The notes: a model not told the origin generated them from the letters alone. 64,000 nucleotides of DNA from an uncultured bacterium (GCA_905214865.1 CAJMNO010000004.1:78396-142395), one strand, 5' to 3'. Shown: positions 1-8,796, counted from the stretch's first letter. Program-made: numbers and translations.

Positions 1-24
1 TTTCAAGGCAAGGATCCCGGGTTC

Positions 25-948
25 CTATGCAGCCACTCCGCTCGCGCCGGCACCGTCGGGCACCATGCCGCCGCGGGACCCGCGCCCGTCGGCCGCCTGG
101 CGCCTGCCCACCAGCTCGCACGCCATGGCCCCTCCCAGCACCAGCACGGCACCCAGGATGCGACCGGGGCCCAGGGGCTCCGCGAGCAGGATGGCGGAGA
201 GCAGCACCGCAGAGACGGGCTCGAGGTAGCCCAGGACCGAGACGGACTGCACGCTCAGGCGACCCATGGCGGAGAAGTACAGGTAGCAGCCCAGGCCGGT
301 GTTCACGAGGCCGAGCATGGCGACCATGGGGAGAGACGACGCACTGACGGGGCTGAGCGGGCCTGCGAACGGAGTGTACAGAGCGACGACCACGAAGCTC
401 GCAACCAGCTGGATCGTGGCGGCCTCGAGCCCGCCCACGTCGCGGGACCCCTTGCCGGCGATGACCATGACCGCGTAGAACGCCGCGGCGCCCAGCCCGC
501 AGAGAATCCCCCGCGCGGAGCCCAGGCCGCCAGAGCCCTGGGACACCACGAGGTAGGCACCCAGCAGGACCGCGGCGAAGCAGGCGAGCTTGGGGGCACC
601 GAGCCGCTCGTGGAGAAGGAGCGGGGCAAGCGCCATCACGATGACTGGCCCCAAGTAGTACAGCAGGGTGGAGGTCCCCACCCCCACCAGTCGGTAGGCC
701 TGGAAGAGAAACACCCAGCTCACGCCCAGGGCTCCGCCCGAGACGGCGAGCGCCGCAACCTGGCGGGGATGCTCTCGCCCCACGAGCGGCTGCCGGGAGA
801 CGAGCAGGACGACCACGAGCAGCGCCGCCCCCAGGAGGGTGCGCAGGAGCACGATCTGCGTGCTGGGGAGCGCGATCCCGCTCGCCACTATCCCATTGGA
901 CCCAAACAGCAGGAGCGAAGCGAGGTACTTCCCATACGACCGAGACAA
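25..948 (-). CDS. EamA-family (DMT) inner-membrane transporter
   Basis: This 307-residue protein is built almost entirely of hydrophobic helices, about ten, arranged as the two EamA repeats typical of drug/metabolite exporters (residues about 5-135 and 145-280). It ends in a short charged glycine-rich tail. The family exports amino acids, nucleosides or other metabolites across the cytoplasmic membrane; the substrate cannot be told here. The start is a TTG preceded by AGGGGA at a good distance. The gene is divergent from a LysR regulator 117 bp away, with a dyad between them, so that regulator is the obvious candidate controller. Confidence 0.85.
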   Translation of the reverse strand: MSRSYGKYLASLLLFGSNGIVASGIALPSTQIVLLRTLLGAALLVVVLLVSRQPLVGREHPRQVAALAVSGGALGVSWVFLFQAYRLVGVGTSTLLYYLGPVIVMALAPLLLHERLGAPKLACFAAVLLGAYLVVSQGSGGLGSARGILCGLGAAAFYAVMVIAGKGSRDVGGLEAATIQLVASFVVVALYTPFAGPLSPVSASSLPMVAMLGLVNTGLGCYLYFSAMGRLSVQSVSVLGYLEPVSAVLLSAILLAEPLGPGRILGAVLVLGGAMACELVGRRQAADGRGSRGGMVPDGAGASGVAA

Positions 949-1019
949 GAGCCATCCCCTCCACGACGTTTTCCGCGCCTAGTCTGACCCTCCCGCTCGT
1001 CTGAGAAAAGCGCGAATGT

Positions 1020-1036
1020 ATCATGTGTGTCATGAT
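1020..1036. promoter_or_regulatory. Dyad between exporter and LysR gene
   Basis: ATCATG and CATGAT are separated by five bases (TGTGT), 30 bp before the LysR start and in the only AT-rich part of the divergent gap. The size and place suit a LysR-type T-N11-A operator serving both the regulator and the transporter. This is inferred from position alone. Confidence 0.45.
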
Positions 1037-1065
1037 GCTTTTGCATACCTAGCAAGGGAGGGGCA

Positions 1066-1962
1066 GTGGACGCCAGCATCCTGAAGTACCAGGCCTTCGT
1101 GGAGACCGCGCGCCTGGGGAGCCTCACGCGCGCCGCGGAGCAGATGGGCTACTCGCAGTCGGGCGTGAGCCGCATGATCGCAGACCTCGAGCGCGACTGG
1201 GAGGTGACGCTGTTCAACCGCGGGCGGCGCGGGATCACCCTGACCCCCGACGGGGAGCGGATCCTGCCCGTGGCCCAGCGCCTCTGCTCCGAGTACCACC
1301 TCCTCGAGGAGCGCGTGGGAGAGATACGCGGCCTCCAGACGGGGGCAGTCCGCATTGGCACCGTGTCGAGCGTGGCCACCTACATCCTCCCTCGCGTGCT
1401 GGGCGACCTGCAGCGCCGCCACCCGCACGTTGACTACGAGCTCCTGCTGGGCGACTACGACCAGATCGAGCGGTGGGTCGACTCCGGACGCGTGGACGTG
1501 GGGTTTCTCCCCTACGAGCCGGGCGCGGGCATCGAGCGCGCCGCCATCGACCGGGACGAGCTGGTCGCCGTGGTGCCGCGGGGGCACGAGCTGGCCGCGC
1601 ACGAGTCGGTGACCCTGCGCGAGCTCGCCCGCGGCCCCTTCCTGATGCTTGAGCAGGAGTCCGCCGGCATGGTTCCGCGCCTGTTCAGGAGGGCGCGCCT
1701 CTCCCCCAGCGTGTGGCTCAGGACCTGGGACGACTACGCGATAATGGCGCTGGTCGAGGCGGGGCTGGGGGTGTCGATCCTGCCCTCGCTCATCCTGTCG
1801 CGCTGCCCCTTTGACGTGGCGATCCTGCCGCTCGAGCCCAGGGCGTACCGCGACATCTACGTGACGCACCGCCCGCAGGCAGAGCTGTCGAGGGCGACGA
1901 GGGACTTTCTGCGGCACCTTGGCCAAGGACTTGAGGCCACGGGCGAGAGGAGTGAGGGATGA
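1066..1962 (+). CDS. LysR-family transcriptional regulator
   Basis: The 298-residue protein has the usual LysR order: an N-terminal winged helix-turn-helix (residues about 4-62, with AAEQMGYSQSGVSRMI as helix-turn-helix) and a two-lobed effector domain from about residue 90. The start is GTG with AAGGGAGG upstream. Its stop overlaps the start of the YdcF-like gene by four bases (ATGA), so the two are translated together. It resembles the LysR protein at 14954-15832. The effector is unknown; the divergent EamA transporter is the likely target. Confidence 0.9.
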   Translation: MDASILKYQAFVETARLGSLTRAAEQMGYSQSGVSRMIADLERDWEVTLFNRGRRGITLTPDGERILPVAQRLCSEYHLLEERVGEIRGLQTGAVRIGTVSSVATYILPRVLGDLQRRHPHVDYELLLGDYDQIERWVDSGRVDVGFLPYEPGAGIERAAIDRDELVAVVPRGHELAAHESVTLRELARGPFLMLEQESAGMVPRLFRRARLSPSVWLRTWDDYAIMALVEAGLGVSILPSLILSRCPFDVAILPLEPRAYRDIYVTHRPQAELSRATRDFLRHLGQGLEATGERSEG

Positions 1963-3032
1963 CGGTGGGGACCCTGGTCGCCCTGCTGGTGGCGATGGCG
2001 GCGGTTGGGCAGGCGTGGTTCTGGCGCCTGAGGGTGCACGAGGAGAGGAGCCTGTGGTACGGGCTGTCGTTCCTCTTCGCGGTGGGGACGCTGGCGGTCG
2101 CCGTGGAGGCCGTGCTGGTCTCGGGCACGCCGTTTGGCGACCACCCGGTGCTGCAGCAGGCCAACCTGGTGGTCCTGGTGCTGCTCGTGGTGCTTCTCGC
2201 CCTGTTCCCGGTGGCCCTGGTGGTGACGCTCATCGTCTCGGGGGCGAGGCTGGTCCGCCGCGAGGGGGCGCGACCCTCCAACCTGCTGTCGCTGGGCCTG
2301 GGAGTCATGATGGTCGCCTACGTGGTGGTGTGGCCCCTCGTCAGGGGCGAGCTGGTCTCGCTCCCGCTTGCGGGCAGGCTGCTCGACCTCGCGTTTGGCC
2401 TCGCCGCCATCGTCCTCGGCGTGCTCTCGACGGTCTTCACGCTCTACACCATAAGCGGTGCGCTCGCCCAGATCCCGCACCGGCACCGTCGCTACGCCCA
2501 CGTGATCGTCCTGGGCGCGGGCCTTGCGGGAGGGCGCACCGTGACCCCGCTCCTGGCGCGCAGAGTCGACCGCGGCGTCCGGGCGTGGCGCGACAACCCC
2601 GGCTCCACCCTCGTGATGTCGGGCGGCCAGGGGCCGGACGAGCTGGTGAGCGAGGCCAGCGCCATGGCGGACTATGCCGTCTCCCAGGGCGTGCCGCGCG
2701 AGAGCATCGTCCTGGAGGACCGCTCGCGCAACACGCGGGAGAACGTAGCGAACTCCTTCGCCCTCATCTCCGCCGACGGCGGGGAGCACTCGCGCGCGGT
2801 GGTGGTGACGGACGACTACCACGTGTTCCGCGCGCTGCTCCTCACCCGCGAGCTGGGCGTGCGCTGCGACGGGCTGGGCTCCCACGTGCGCCTGTACTTC
2901 TCGCTCAACGCGCTCGTGAGGGAGTGGGCCGCCTACATCTCCCTCCGCAGGAGGCTTTACACCAGGGTCATGGTCGCCCTCGCCGCCGTCTACGTCGCCG
3001 GCTGGCTCCTGGGCACCATCGTGGGAGGCTAG
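1959..3032 (+). CDS. YdcF/DUF218-family membrane protein
   Basis: The 357-residue protein starts with about five or six membrane helices (residues 1-165), followed by a DUF218/YdcF domain (about 180-320) with the conserved HVIVLGAG start, the MSGGQG loop, and a region with ENVANS and VVTDDYH. It ends in one more membrane helix. DUF218 proteins have a Rossmann-like fold and are linked to envelope and glycan-lipid processes, for example ElyC and SanA; no catalytic activity is settled. The ATG overlaps the LysR stop. Co-translation with a regulator is unusual for this family. Confidence 0.8.
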   Translation: MTVGTLVALLVAMAAVGQAWFWRLRVHEERSLWYGLSFLFAVGTLAVAVEAVLVSGTPFGDHPVLQQANLVVLVLLVVLLALFPVALVVTLIVSGARLVRREGARPSNLLSLGLGVMMVAYVVVWPLVRGELVSLPLAGRLLDLAFGLAAIVLGVLSTVFTLYTISGALAQIPHRHRRYAHVIVLGAGLAGGRTVTPLLARRVDRGVRAWRDNPGSTLVMSGGQGPDELVSEASAMADYAVSQGVPRESIVLEDRSRNTRENVANSFALISADGGEHSRAVVVTDDYHVFRALLLTRELGVRCDGLGSHVRLYFSLNALVREWAAYISLRRRLYTRVMVALAAVYVAGWLLGTIVGG

Positions 3033-3063
3033 CGGGGAGAGACGCGCGCCGCCCATACGACGA

Positions 3064-3091
3064 GGGGGCCGCCCCGTCCGGGACGACCCCC
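3064..3091. terminator. GC-rich hairpin between convergent genes
   Basis: A run of five G (3064-3068) pairs with five C (3087-3091) around an inner CGTCC/GGACG pairing. It lies in the 88-bp gap between the convergent YdcF-like gene and htpG, so it could end transcription from either side. There is no T-run. Confidence 0.4.
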
Positions 3092-3120
3092 TCCCCATGG
3101 CGCGAAGTCCCGCGCGATGC

Positions 3121-5091
3121 CTACATCAGCTCCGTGACGTCCCTTGCGAACTCGATCGGGTCGTCGATGGGCATGCCCGCGACCAGGAGCGCCTGGTCGT
3201 ACAGGATGTGGCCGTAGAGCTTGAGGCGGTCCTTGTCGCCCGACTCCTGAGCCGCCACGAGCTTGCCGAACACGGGGTGCGCCGCGTTGAGCTGCAGCAC
3301 GCGGTGCGCCTTGGGGGCGTTCTCGCCCTCGGGGCCCTGGCTGATCACGCGCTCCATCTCAAGCGAGACGGGACCCTCGGACGCGATCGCCGCGGGGGCG
3401 TCGCCCAGGCCGGCGGCTGCCTTCACGTCGTCCACCTTTCCGTCCATGGCATCCTTGAGCTCGCTGAACAGCTCCTTGTGCTCGTCCTGGGCCTTCTCGG
3501 CATCCCTCTTCTCGTCGTCGGTCGCCAGGTCCAGGCCAGCGGTCGTGACGTTGACTAGGTCGTAGTCCTTGGCCTCGGTCCCCTTGTGCTCGGAGTCGCC
3601 CGCCTTGGCGTCAACATGGTAGGAGCGCATGACCTGGAACATGAACTCGTCCACGTCCTGGGTGCAGAGGAGGACGTCGTAGCCGTGGTCGACGGCACTC
3701 CTCACGGCAGGCAGCTGCTCCAGGCGCTCGCGGCTCTCGCCCGAGGCGTAGTAGACCTTGTCCTGGCCCTCCGCCATCGACGCCACGTACTCCGCGAAGG
3801 TCACCATCTTGCCCTGCTTGGCGCTCCAGTACAGCAGGAGGTCGGCCAGCTCGTCGGCCTTGGAGCCGTAGCTGTTGTAGATGCCAAACTTGAGGCCGCG
3901 ACCAAAGTTGTCGAAGAACTTCTCGTAGTCCTCGCGGTCGTTGTCACGCATGGCCTGCAGTTCGCTCGTGATCTTCTTCTCCACGCGACGGGCGATGGCC
4001 CTGAGCTGCGCGTTCTGCTGCAGCGTCTCGCGCGAGATGTTGAGGTGCACGTCGGGCGAGTCCACGATGCCGCGCACGAAGTTGTAGTAGTCGGGGAGCA
4101 GGTCCTCGCACTTCTCCTGGATGAGGACGTTGGACGAGTAGAGCGCGAGGCCCTTCTTGTAGTCCTTGCTATAGAGGTCAAACGGCGCCTGGCTGGGGAT
4201 GAACAGCAGCGCGTCGTAGCTCAGCGCGCCCTCGGCATGGAAGCTGACGGTGCGGAGCGGGTCCTCCCAGTCGTGGAAGGTCGACTTGTAGAACTCGTCG
4301 TAGTCCTTCTGCTCCACGTCCGCCTGGCGCTTCTTCCAGATGGGAGTCATGGAGTTGATGGTCTCGAGCTCCTCGTACGTCTCATACTCGGGCTTGTAGT
4401 CGTCGCCGGCGTCCTCGGGCTTGGGCTTCTCGCGCGACTTCTCCACCATCATGCGGATGGGATGTCTCACGTAGTTGCTGTAGCGGGTGATGAGGTCCCT
4501 CAGGCCCCACTCGCTCAGGAAGCGGTCGGTGTTCTCGTCGTCCGTGGAGGGACGCAGGTGCAGGATCACGTCGGTGCCGTGGTCGTCGGCGCCGTCCCTC
4601 TCGCCCTCGGCGGCAGGCTCGATGGTGTAGCCCGTCACGCCGTCGGACTCCCAGGCGTAGGCGGCGTCGGCGCCCAGCGCGCGGCTCACCACGCGAACGT
4701 GGTCCGCGACCATGAACGAGCTGTAGAAGCCCACGCCAAACTGGCCGATGATGTCCACGTCCTCGCCCTGGTGCTCGCTGTTCTGGCGCTTGAACTCCTC
4801 GGACCCCGAGTGGGCGATGGTGCCCAGGTCCTTCTCCAGGGCGTCCTTGTCCATACCGATACCGTTGTCGCTCACGGTCACGGTACGCGCGTCCTTGTCA
4901 AAGCTCACGCGGATCTCGAGCGAGTCCTGGTCAACGTGCAGGTCCGGGTTGTTGATCCCCTCGAACGACAGCTTGTCCAGCGAGTCGGACGCGTTGGAGA
5001 TGAGCTCGCGCAGGAAGATCTCCTTGTTGGTGTAGATCGAGTTGATCATGAGGTCCAGGAGCTTCTTGCTCTCTGTCTTGAACTGCTTCAT
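3121..5091 (-). CDS. htpG: Hsp90-family chaperone HtpG
   Basis: This is a full-length bacterial Hsp90 of 656 residues (E. coli 624), an ATP-dependent cytosolic chaperone. The N-terminal GHKL ATPase domain shows ELISNASDSLDKL (the glutamate and asparagine that hold water and Mg-ATP), DNGIGM and GQFGVGFYSSFMV. The middle domain carries the catalytic-loop arginine region (NISRETLQQN). The C-terminal dimerization domain is complete. Several acidic insertions raise the length slightly. The start is ATG with GGGGGA nine bases upstream; a three-codon reading frame (Met-Pro-Ala) ends in an ATGA overlap with this start. I see no CIRCE or HAIR heat-shock operator upstream. Confidence 0.97.
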   Translation of the reverse strand: MKQFKTESKKLLDLMINSIYTNKEIFLRELISNASDSLDKLSFEGINNPDLHVDQDSLEIRVSFDKDARTVTVSDNGIGMDKDALEKDLGTIAHSGSEEFKRQNSEHQGEDVDIIGQFGVGFYSSFMVADHVRVVSRALGADAAYAWESDGVTGYTIEPAAEGERDGADDHGTDVILHLRPSTDDENTDRFLSEWGLRDLITRYSNYVRHPIRMMVEKSREKPKPEDAGDDYKPEYETYEELETINSMTPIWKKRQADVEQKDYDEFYKSTFHDWEDPLRTVSFHAEGALSYDALLFIPSQAPFDLYSKDYKKGLALYSSNVLIQEKCEDLLPDYYNFVRGIVDSPDVHLNISRETLQQNAQLRAIARRVEKKITSELQAMRDNDREDYEKFFDNFGRGLKFGIYNSYGSKADELADLLLYWSAKQGKMVTFAEYVASMAEGQDKVYYASGESRERLEQLPAVRSAVDHGYDVLLCTQDVDEFMFQVMRSYHVDAKAGDSEHKGTEAKDYDLVNVTTAGLDLATDDEKRDAEKAQDEHKELFSELKDAMDGKVDDVKAAAGLGDAPAAIASEGPVSLEMERVISQGPEGENAPKAHRVLQLNAAHPVFGKLVAAQESGDKDRLKLYGHILYDQALLVAGMPIDDPIEFARDVTELM

Positions 5092-5176
5092 GCAGGCATG
5101 TCCCCCTTCTTGCGGCGTGCGGTTTTTTCACAGCTAAGTGTGTACCCCGGGGATTGACCTGTAATCTTGCATTCAG

Positions 5177-5205
5177 AAAATCTCATGCACTCGCACTGAG
5201 GTTTT
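5177..5205 (-). terminator. Hairpin over the stop codon of the YwaF-like gene
   Basis: On the minus strand AAAACCTCA and TGAGATTTT form a nine-bp stem with one mismatch and an 11-base loop, spanning the TGA of the upstream membrane-protein gene and ending in TTTTC. It would separate that gene pair from htpG. The U-run is short, so termination may be partial. Confidence 0.4.
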
Positions 5206-6007
5206 GCTCGTCTCCCCCGTTTTCGGGATGGACCAGGGTTCCCTGGAGGAGAAGCCCCAAACCGTCGAAGGCGCACCACAGCACCAGGGCAATGAGCAGG
5301 TAGGGGACCAGGAACCCCGGGTTGCCAAACCTCCTCACGCCCCACACGAAGGGCGCCGCCACAGGCCAGGTGACGAAGAAGAAGTTGGTGTCCAGCACCG
5401 GGTTGAGGAACCGGAACAGCAGCCCGCCCGCCGCAGCCGCGACCGTCGGCTCCCACAGATGCCGCAGGCTCGGGCGATACAGGCCCCCGCCCACCACGCA
5501 CAGGCAGCACACGACCATGAGGGTATGCTCCACGAAGCCGCCCACCGACGCGTAGCTCCACACGGGGCAGTAGGTCCAGCCGGGGAGGAGAAGGGCTCCG
5601 ATGCCACCCACCATGCCCCACGGGTAGGCGACGCGCGCCACATGGCGGTTCTCGCTCACCGCGAGCGCGAGGTTGAGGAACTCGCATATGTTGCAGATGT
5701 GCAGCGGCCAGAAGTTGGGGGTCATGAGCCCCCGGGCAATGAGGATGGCGTCGCGCGACCCCAGGAGCGCGAGCGGGACCGCCGCCACGGTGACCAGGAA
5801 GCGATGGCGCGCCGTCCCTCTCCCCCATCCCGCGGGCAGCCGGCGGAAGGCGCGCAGCAGCACGGCGGAGAGAGCGGCCATGATCGCGAGCATGCAGAGG
5901 TGCTGGGAGCCAAAGGTCGCGAATCCCCCCTCGGGGTGCGAGAGGAACACCGGCTCGGGGGTGAGGAACGCCAAGACCGCCGACGCAAGCCCTTGCAGGG
6001 CGCCCAC
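5183..6007 (-). CDS. YwaF/TIGR02206-family integral membrane protein
   Basis: The 274-residue protein has about seven hydrophobic helices and the family marks of TIGR02206/YwaF proteins: a polar GSQH near residue 33, FWPLHICNICEF near 99, and a late NPVLDTNFFF segment. The biochemical role of the family is unknown. The start is GTG and abuts the TAG stop of the methyltransferase with no spacer, so the two are translationally coupled. The C-terminal 20 residues are polar and probably cytoplasmic. Confidence 0.75.
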   Translation of the reverse strand: MGALQGLASAVLAFLTPEPVFLSHPEGGFATFGSQHLCMLAIMAALSAVLLRAFRRLPAGWGRGTARHRFLVTVAAVPLALLGSRDAILIARGLMTPNFWPLHICNICEFLNLALAVSENRHVARVAYPWGMVGGIGALLLPGWTYCPVWSYASVGGFVEHTLMVVCCLCVVGGGLYRPSLRHLWEPTVAAAAGGLLFRFLNPVLDTNFFFVTWPVAAPFVWGVRRFGNPGFLVPYLLIALVLWCAFDGLGLLLQGTLVHPENGGDEQNLSASA

Positions 6008-6673
6008 CTACCTCACGCCCTCCACGGCGATCCAGGTCGTCCCCTCGCGCAGGTGGGCGGTCGCATGCGAGAAGCCCGCGCCCACAAGCAGCTCCTCGTA
6101 CTCCGCCGGCTCCAGGACCGTGAGGTCGTAGAGCTCGATGTTCTCCCGCACCTCGTCGTCGAGGTCGGGACGGCGGTAGACGTCGGCCACCAGGAGGAAG
6201 CGCCCTCCTGGCCTCACCACGCGGGCGACCTCGCGCAGGGAGCGCGGCGGATCGGGCCAGAAGTAGAAGCTCTCGACCGTGGTCACCACGTCAAACGAGG
6301 CGTCGGGAAAGGGCAGCGATTCCACCGAGGCGCGCGTGACGTCCATCGACCCCGCGCGGATGGCCCCCTCGTTCTGCCGGCGGGAGGTGGCGCACGAGAC
6401 CTCCGAGTGGTCGACGCCACTCACGTGGCCGCCCCCACCCGCCGCCTCGATGCGGTTCGCGATGCGCCCCATCGTGGCGCCCCCGCCGCAGCCGATGTCC
6501 AGGACGCGGTCCCCGGCATGGAAGTCGACCAGGTCGAGGGCCCAGTTGGTGACGTCGGCATGGCTCCGGTTCATGCGCTCGAGCATCCGCTCGCCAAAGG
6601 CCCCGTGGGGGTTGCCGGGATCCCCCTCGCGCGTGACCGCGCGTTCGTCCATGACCTCGTCCGCACCTTCCAT
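6008..6673 (-). CDS. Class I SAM-dependent methyltransferase
   Basis: The 221-residue protein is a Rossmann-fold methyltransferase. Motif I is VLDIGCGGG (residues about 59-67), an acidic residue that binds the ribose follows in VSGVDHSE, and motif post-I/II regions include FDVVTTVESFYFWPD. It matches the small UbiE/arsenite-methylase-like group acting on small molecules, but it lacks the paired cysteines of ArsM. The substrate is unknown. The start has GGGAGG upstream. It directly precedes the YwaF-like membrane gene, with which it is probably co-transcribed. Confidence 0.8.
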   Translation of the reverse strand: MEGADEVMDERAVTREGDPGNPHGAFGERMLERMNRSHADVTNWALDLVDFHAGDRVLDIGCGGGATMGRIANRIEAAGGGGHVSGVDHSEVSCATSRRQNEGAIRAGSMDVTRASVESLPFPDASFDVVTTVESFYFWPDPPRSLREVARVVRPGGRFLLVADVYRRPDLDDEVRENIELYDLTVLEPAEYEELLVGAGFSHATAHLREGTTWIAVEGVR

Positions 6674-6870
6674 GGGTTGCCTCCCTCAGCCTCGCATTCC
6701 GCCCGCCGGTCCCGCGGGAAGCGCGGGCCGGGTCACACGATTCTATTCCCAACCCACGGCATCCCGGCGTGCGGGACGGACGATCCCGAGCGAGGACGGC
6801 GGAGGTTCTCCCACCCCTCCACAACGCTTCGCGCTAGCCTAGAGCGATGGGACAAGCGAGAGGGGACCTC

Positions 6871-7785
6871 ATGAAGCTCTACGCACCGGGTGCGGGATAC
6901 GGGCCCGACACCACGCTCACCGACACGGAGCTCGTCGTGGGGAGGGAGCACTACCCCACCTCGGAGGTCACGGCCGTGCGCGCGTTCACCAAGCCGTCGC
7001 GCCTGCTCGCCGCCGTGTACCAGGTGACGGTGGGCAACAGGGTGGTCAACGTGTCGTTTGCGCAGAAGGACCTGGAGGCCGGCAACGCCATCATCGAGGA
7101 GCTCGACCGCATCGCGCTCAGGAACCGCGGGGGCAGGACGGACGAGGAGGTCCGGGAGCGCCGGCTCGAGGCGGACGCGTGCGAGGCCCTTGCCAGGAGG
7201 TGCGCGGCGGACGGGCTCGACGACGGGATGGACCACCAGCTGCTCCGGCGCCACCTGGCGGTCGTGGCAGACGGCCTGGAGCCGGACGAGCGCCCCTACG
7301 CCACGTTCGTCGCTCAGGCAAACTACCGGGACGCAAGGCACAACGACGGCCAGTTCGCCTTCGTGGCGACCCAGCGTGCGCTTCACTCCTCGCAGCGGAG
7401 GCTGTTTGGCCTGCGCCCCGTCACGCTCCCCTGGGAGACGGTCACGGACATCGCGCTGGAGGAGGGCACCGAGCGATCGGTCCTCACGGTCCAGGCGCCC
7501 CGCGACGCCATGCGGCTTGGCCTTGGACCCGACGAGGCGGTTGCGGTCGTCGAGGCGCTGCGCGCGGCCCGGAGGGGGACGCCCCTCTCCCCCGCCCCCA
7601 AGGGCTCGGTGGCGGAACCGAAGGGAGCGGAGCCAAATCCCGGGGCAGCAGGCACCGGCGTCGCGGCCACGTCTCCCCTGGCCGACCCCTACGAGGAGGT
7701 CAAGAAGGCGAAGGAGCTCCTGGACCTGGGCATCCTGACCCAGGAGGAGTTCGACCGCAAGAAGCGCCAGCTGCTTGGTCTGTAG
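6871..7785 (+). CDS. SHOCT-domain protein with PH-like region
   Basis: The 304-residue soluble protein ends with a clear SHOCT domain (last 30 residues, with LLDLGILTQEEFDRKKRQLL), a short helical hairpin found at the end of many envelope and oligomeric proteins. The first 70 residues form a beta-rich segment, and residues about 150-235 look like a bacterial PH domain (FVATQRALHSS followed by PWETVTDI). The middle linker is rich in proline and alanine. I chose the ATG at 6871 because GAGAGGGGAC lies just before it; an ATG at 6847 has no good ribosome site. It is eight bases upstream of the TrmL-like gene. Confidence 0.7.
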   Translation: MKLYAPGAGYGPDTTLTDTELVVGREHYPTSEVTAVRAFTKPSRLLAAVYQVTVGNRVVNVSFAQKDLEAGNAIIEELDRIALRNRGGRTDEEVRERRLEADACEALARRCAADGLDDGMDHQLLRRHLAVVADGLEPDERPYATFVAQANYRDARHNDGQFAFVATQRALHSSQRRLFGLRPVTLPWETVTDIALEEGTERSVLTVQAPRDAMRLGLGPDEAVAVVEALRAARRGTPLSPAPKGSVAEPKGAEPNPGAAGTGVAATSPLADPYEEVKKAKELLDLGILTQEEFDRKKRQLLGL

Positions 7786-7793
7786 GGGGAGAC

Positions 7794-8417
7794 ATGCTCA
7801 ACGTCGTGCTCGTGGAGCCGGAGATCCCGGCAAACACCGGGAACATCGGGAGGACGTGCGTGCTCACGGGGTCGCGCCTGCACCTGGTGGCGCCTGGGTT
7901 CGACCTGTCGGAGCGCGCCCTCAGGCGTGCGGGACTCGCCTACTGGCAGAGCCTGGACGTCAGGGTCTACGAGGACTGGCAGGCGTTCCTCCTCGCCAAC
8001 CACGACGCGTGGGCAGCGCTCGACGGGCACCTCTCGCCCGTCGGTGAGGACGGCAAGCCGGCGCCCGCCATGCACCTCCTCACCAAGCGCGGGGCGAGGA
8101 GGCACTCGGACAGCCGCTACCGCGATGGCGACTACCTGGTGTTTGGACGCGAGAGCACGGGCCTGGACCAGGGGCTCATCGCGTCGCACCCCACCCTGTG
8201 CGAGCGCATTCCCATGGTGGGCGACGCGGCGCTCGCCAACGCGGGCGAGTGGCACGCCTCGCACCTGGACCTGCATCCCGAGCTCAAGCGCGACGTGTGC
8301 GGCAACTTCGTGGACGAGAGGAGCATGCAGGTGACCTCGCTCAACCTCTCCAACGCCGTCGCCATCGTGCTGTTTGAGGCACTGCGCCAGCAGGGGTACC
8401 CGGGGCTCGACGGCTGA
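7794..8417 (+). CDS. trmL: TrmL-like tRNA 2'-O-methyltransferase (SPOUT)
   Basis: The 207-residue protein is a SPOUT (trefoil-knot) methyltransferase. It has EPEIPANTGNIGRTC at the start, LVFGRESTGL as the knot glycine-rich motif, a late IPMVGDA and the closing SLNLSNAVAIVLFE. TrmL methylates the ribose of the wobble base (C34/U34) in tRNA-Leu using SAM, as a dimer. It is about 50 residues longer than E. coli TrmL, with an insertion in the middle and one near ASHLDLHPELK. The ATG follows AGGGGGA and is eight bases after the SHOCT gene stop. Confidence 0.88.
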   Translation: MLNVVLVEPEIPANTGNIGRTCVLTGSRLHLVAPGFDLSERALRRAGLAYWQSLDVRVYEDWQAFLLANHDAWAALDGHLSPVGEDGKPAPAMHLLTKRGARRHSDSRYRDGDYLVFGRESTGLDQGLIASHPTLCERIPMVGDAALANAGEWHASHLDLHPELKRDVCGNFVDERSMQVTSLNLSNAVAIVLFEALRQQGYPGLDG

Positions 8418-8433
8418 AGCCAGTCCCGTTCCG

Positions 8434-8634
8434 CTAGCGCCCCTTGCGGGACGGCCACCACGCGGCGGCTATCGCCAGGACGAGTCCGACCGCGACCCAG
8501 GGCGCGGCGCCGCTCCAGAACTCGCCGAACGGCCCTCCGACCACTGCGCCCAGAGCGCACAGGGCAACGTAGACCGCCAGGATCACCACGGGGACGGCAA
8601 TGCCTCCGCCCCCTCCCTGCGCCGACGTTCCCAT
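8434..8634 (-). CDS. Small two-helix membrane protein, unknown function
   Basis: This 66-residue protein has a glycine-rich N-terminus, two hydrophobic helices (about 12-33 and 44-60) and a basic WWPSRKGR end, which suggests both ends in the cytoplasm. I recognise no family. It is supported as real by a strong GGAGGT ribosome site six bases before the ATG and by a promoter with a TACACT -10 (8684-8689) overlapped upstream by three 11-bp direct repeats. That arrangement suggests control by an OmpR-type response regulator, as for small envelope-stress proteins. Confidence 0.65.
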   Translation of the reverse strand: MGTSAQGGGGGIAVPVVILAVYVALCALGAVVGGPFGEFWSGAAPWVAVGLVLAIAAAWWPSRKGR

Positions 8635-8696
8635 ACGGCACCTCCGCTCGGTCGTCCGTCCGCGGGCGGCCCTTTGCGCGAGTGTAGCGGGCCCTT

Positions 8697-8729
8697 GGTA
8701 AGACGGCGGTAAGCGGACGGTAAGCCCAC
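8697..8729 (-). promoter_or_regulatory. Three 11-bp direct repeats, response-regulator-like box
   Basis: On the plus strand GGTAAG recurs at 8697, 8708 and 8719, exactly 11 bp apart, each followed by five variable bases. Read on the minus strand the CTTACC repeats sit over the -35 region and are followed 10 bases later by TACACT. Head-to-tail 11-bp repeats are the usual binding pattern of OmpR/PhoB-family dimers. No such regulator gene lies in this window. Confidence 0.55.
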
Positions 8730-8768
8730 GACCAGCGCATGCACGCGTCGGGAAGCGTTCGCCGCATC

Positions 8769-8796
8769 CGTTGCCACGTCACGAAATGGCAACGGA
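8769..8796. promoter_or_regulatory. Nine-bp perfect dyad upstream of dehydrogenase gene
   Basis: CCGTTGCCA (8769-8777) and TGGCAACGG (8788-8796) form a perfect inverted repeat with a ten-base loop, about 125 bp before the next gene. It may be an operator or a leader hairpin. A run AAAA follows rather than T, so it is not a plus-strand terminator. Confidence 0.4.
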
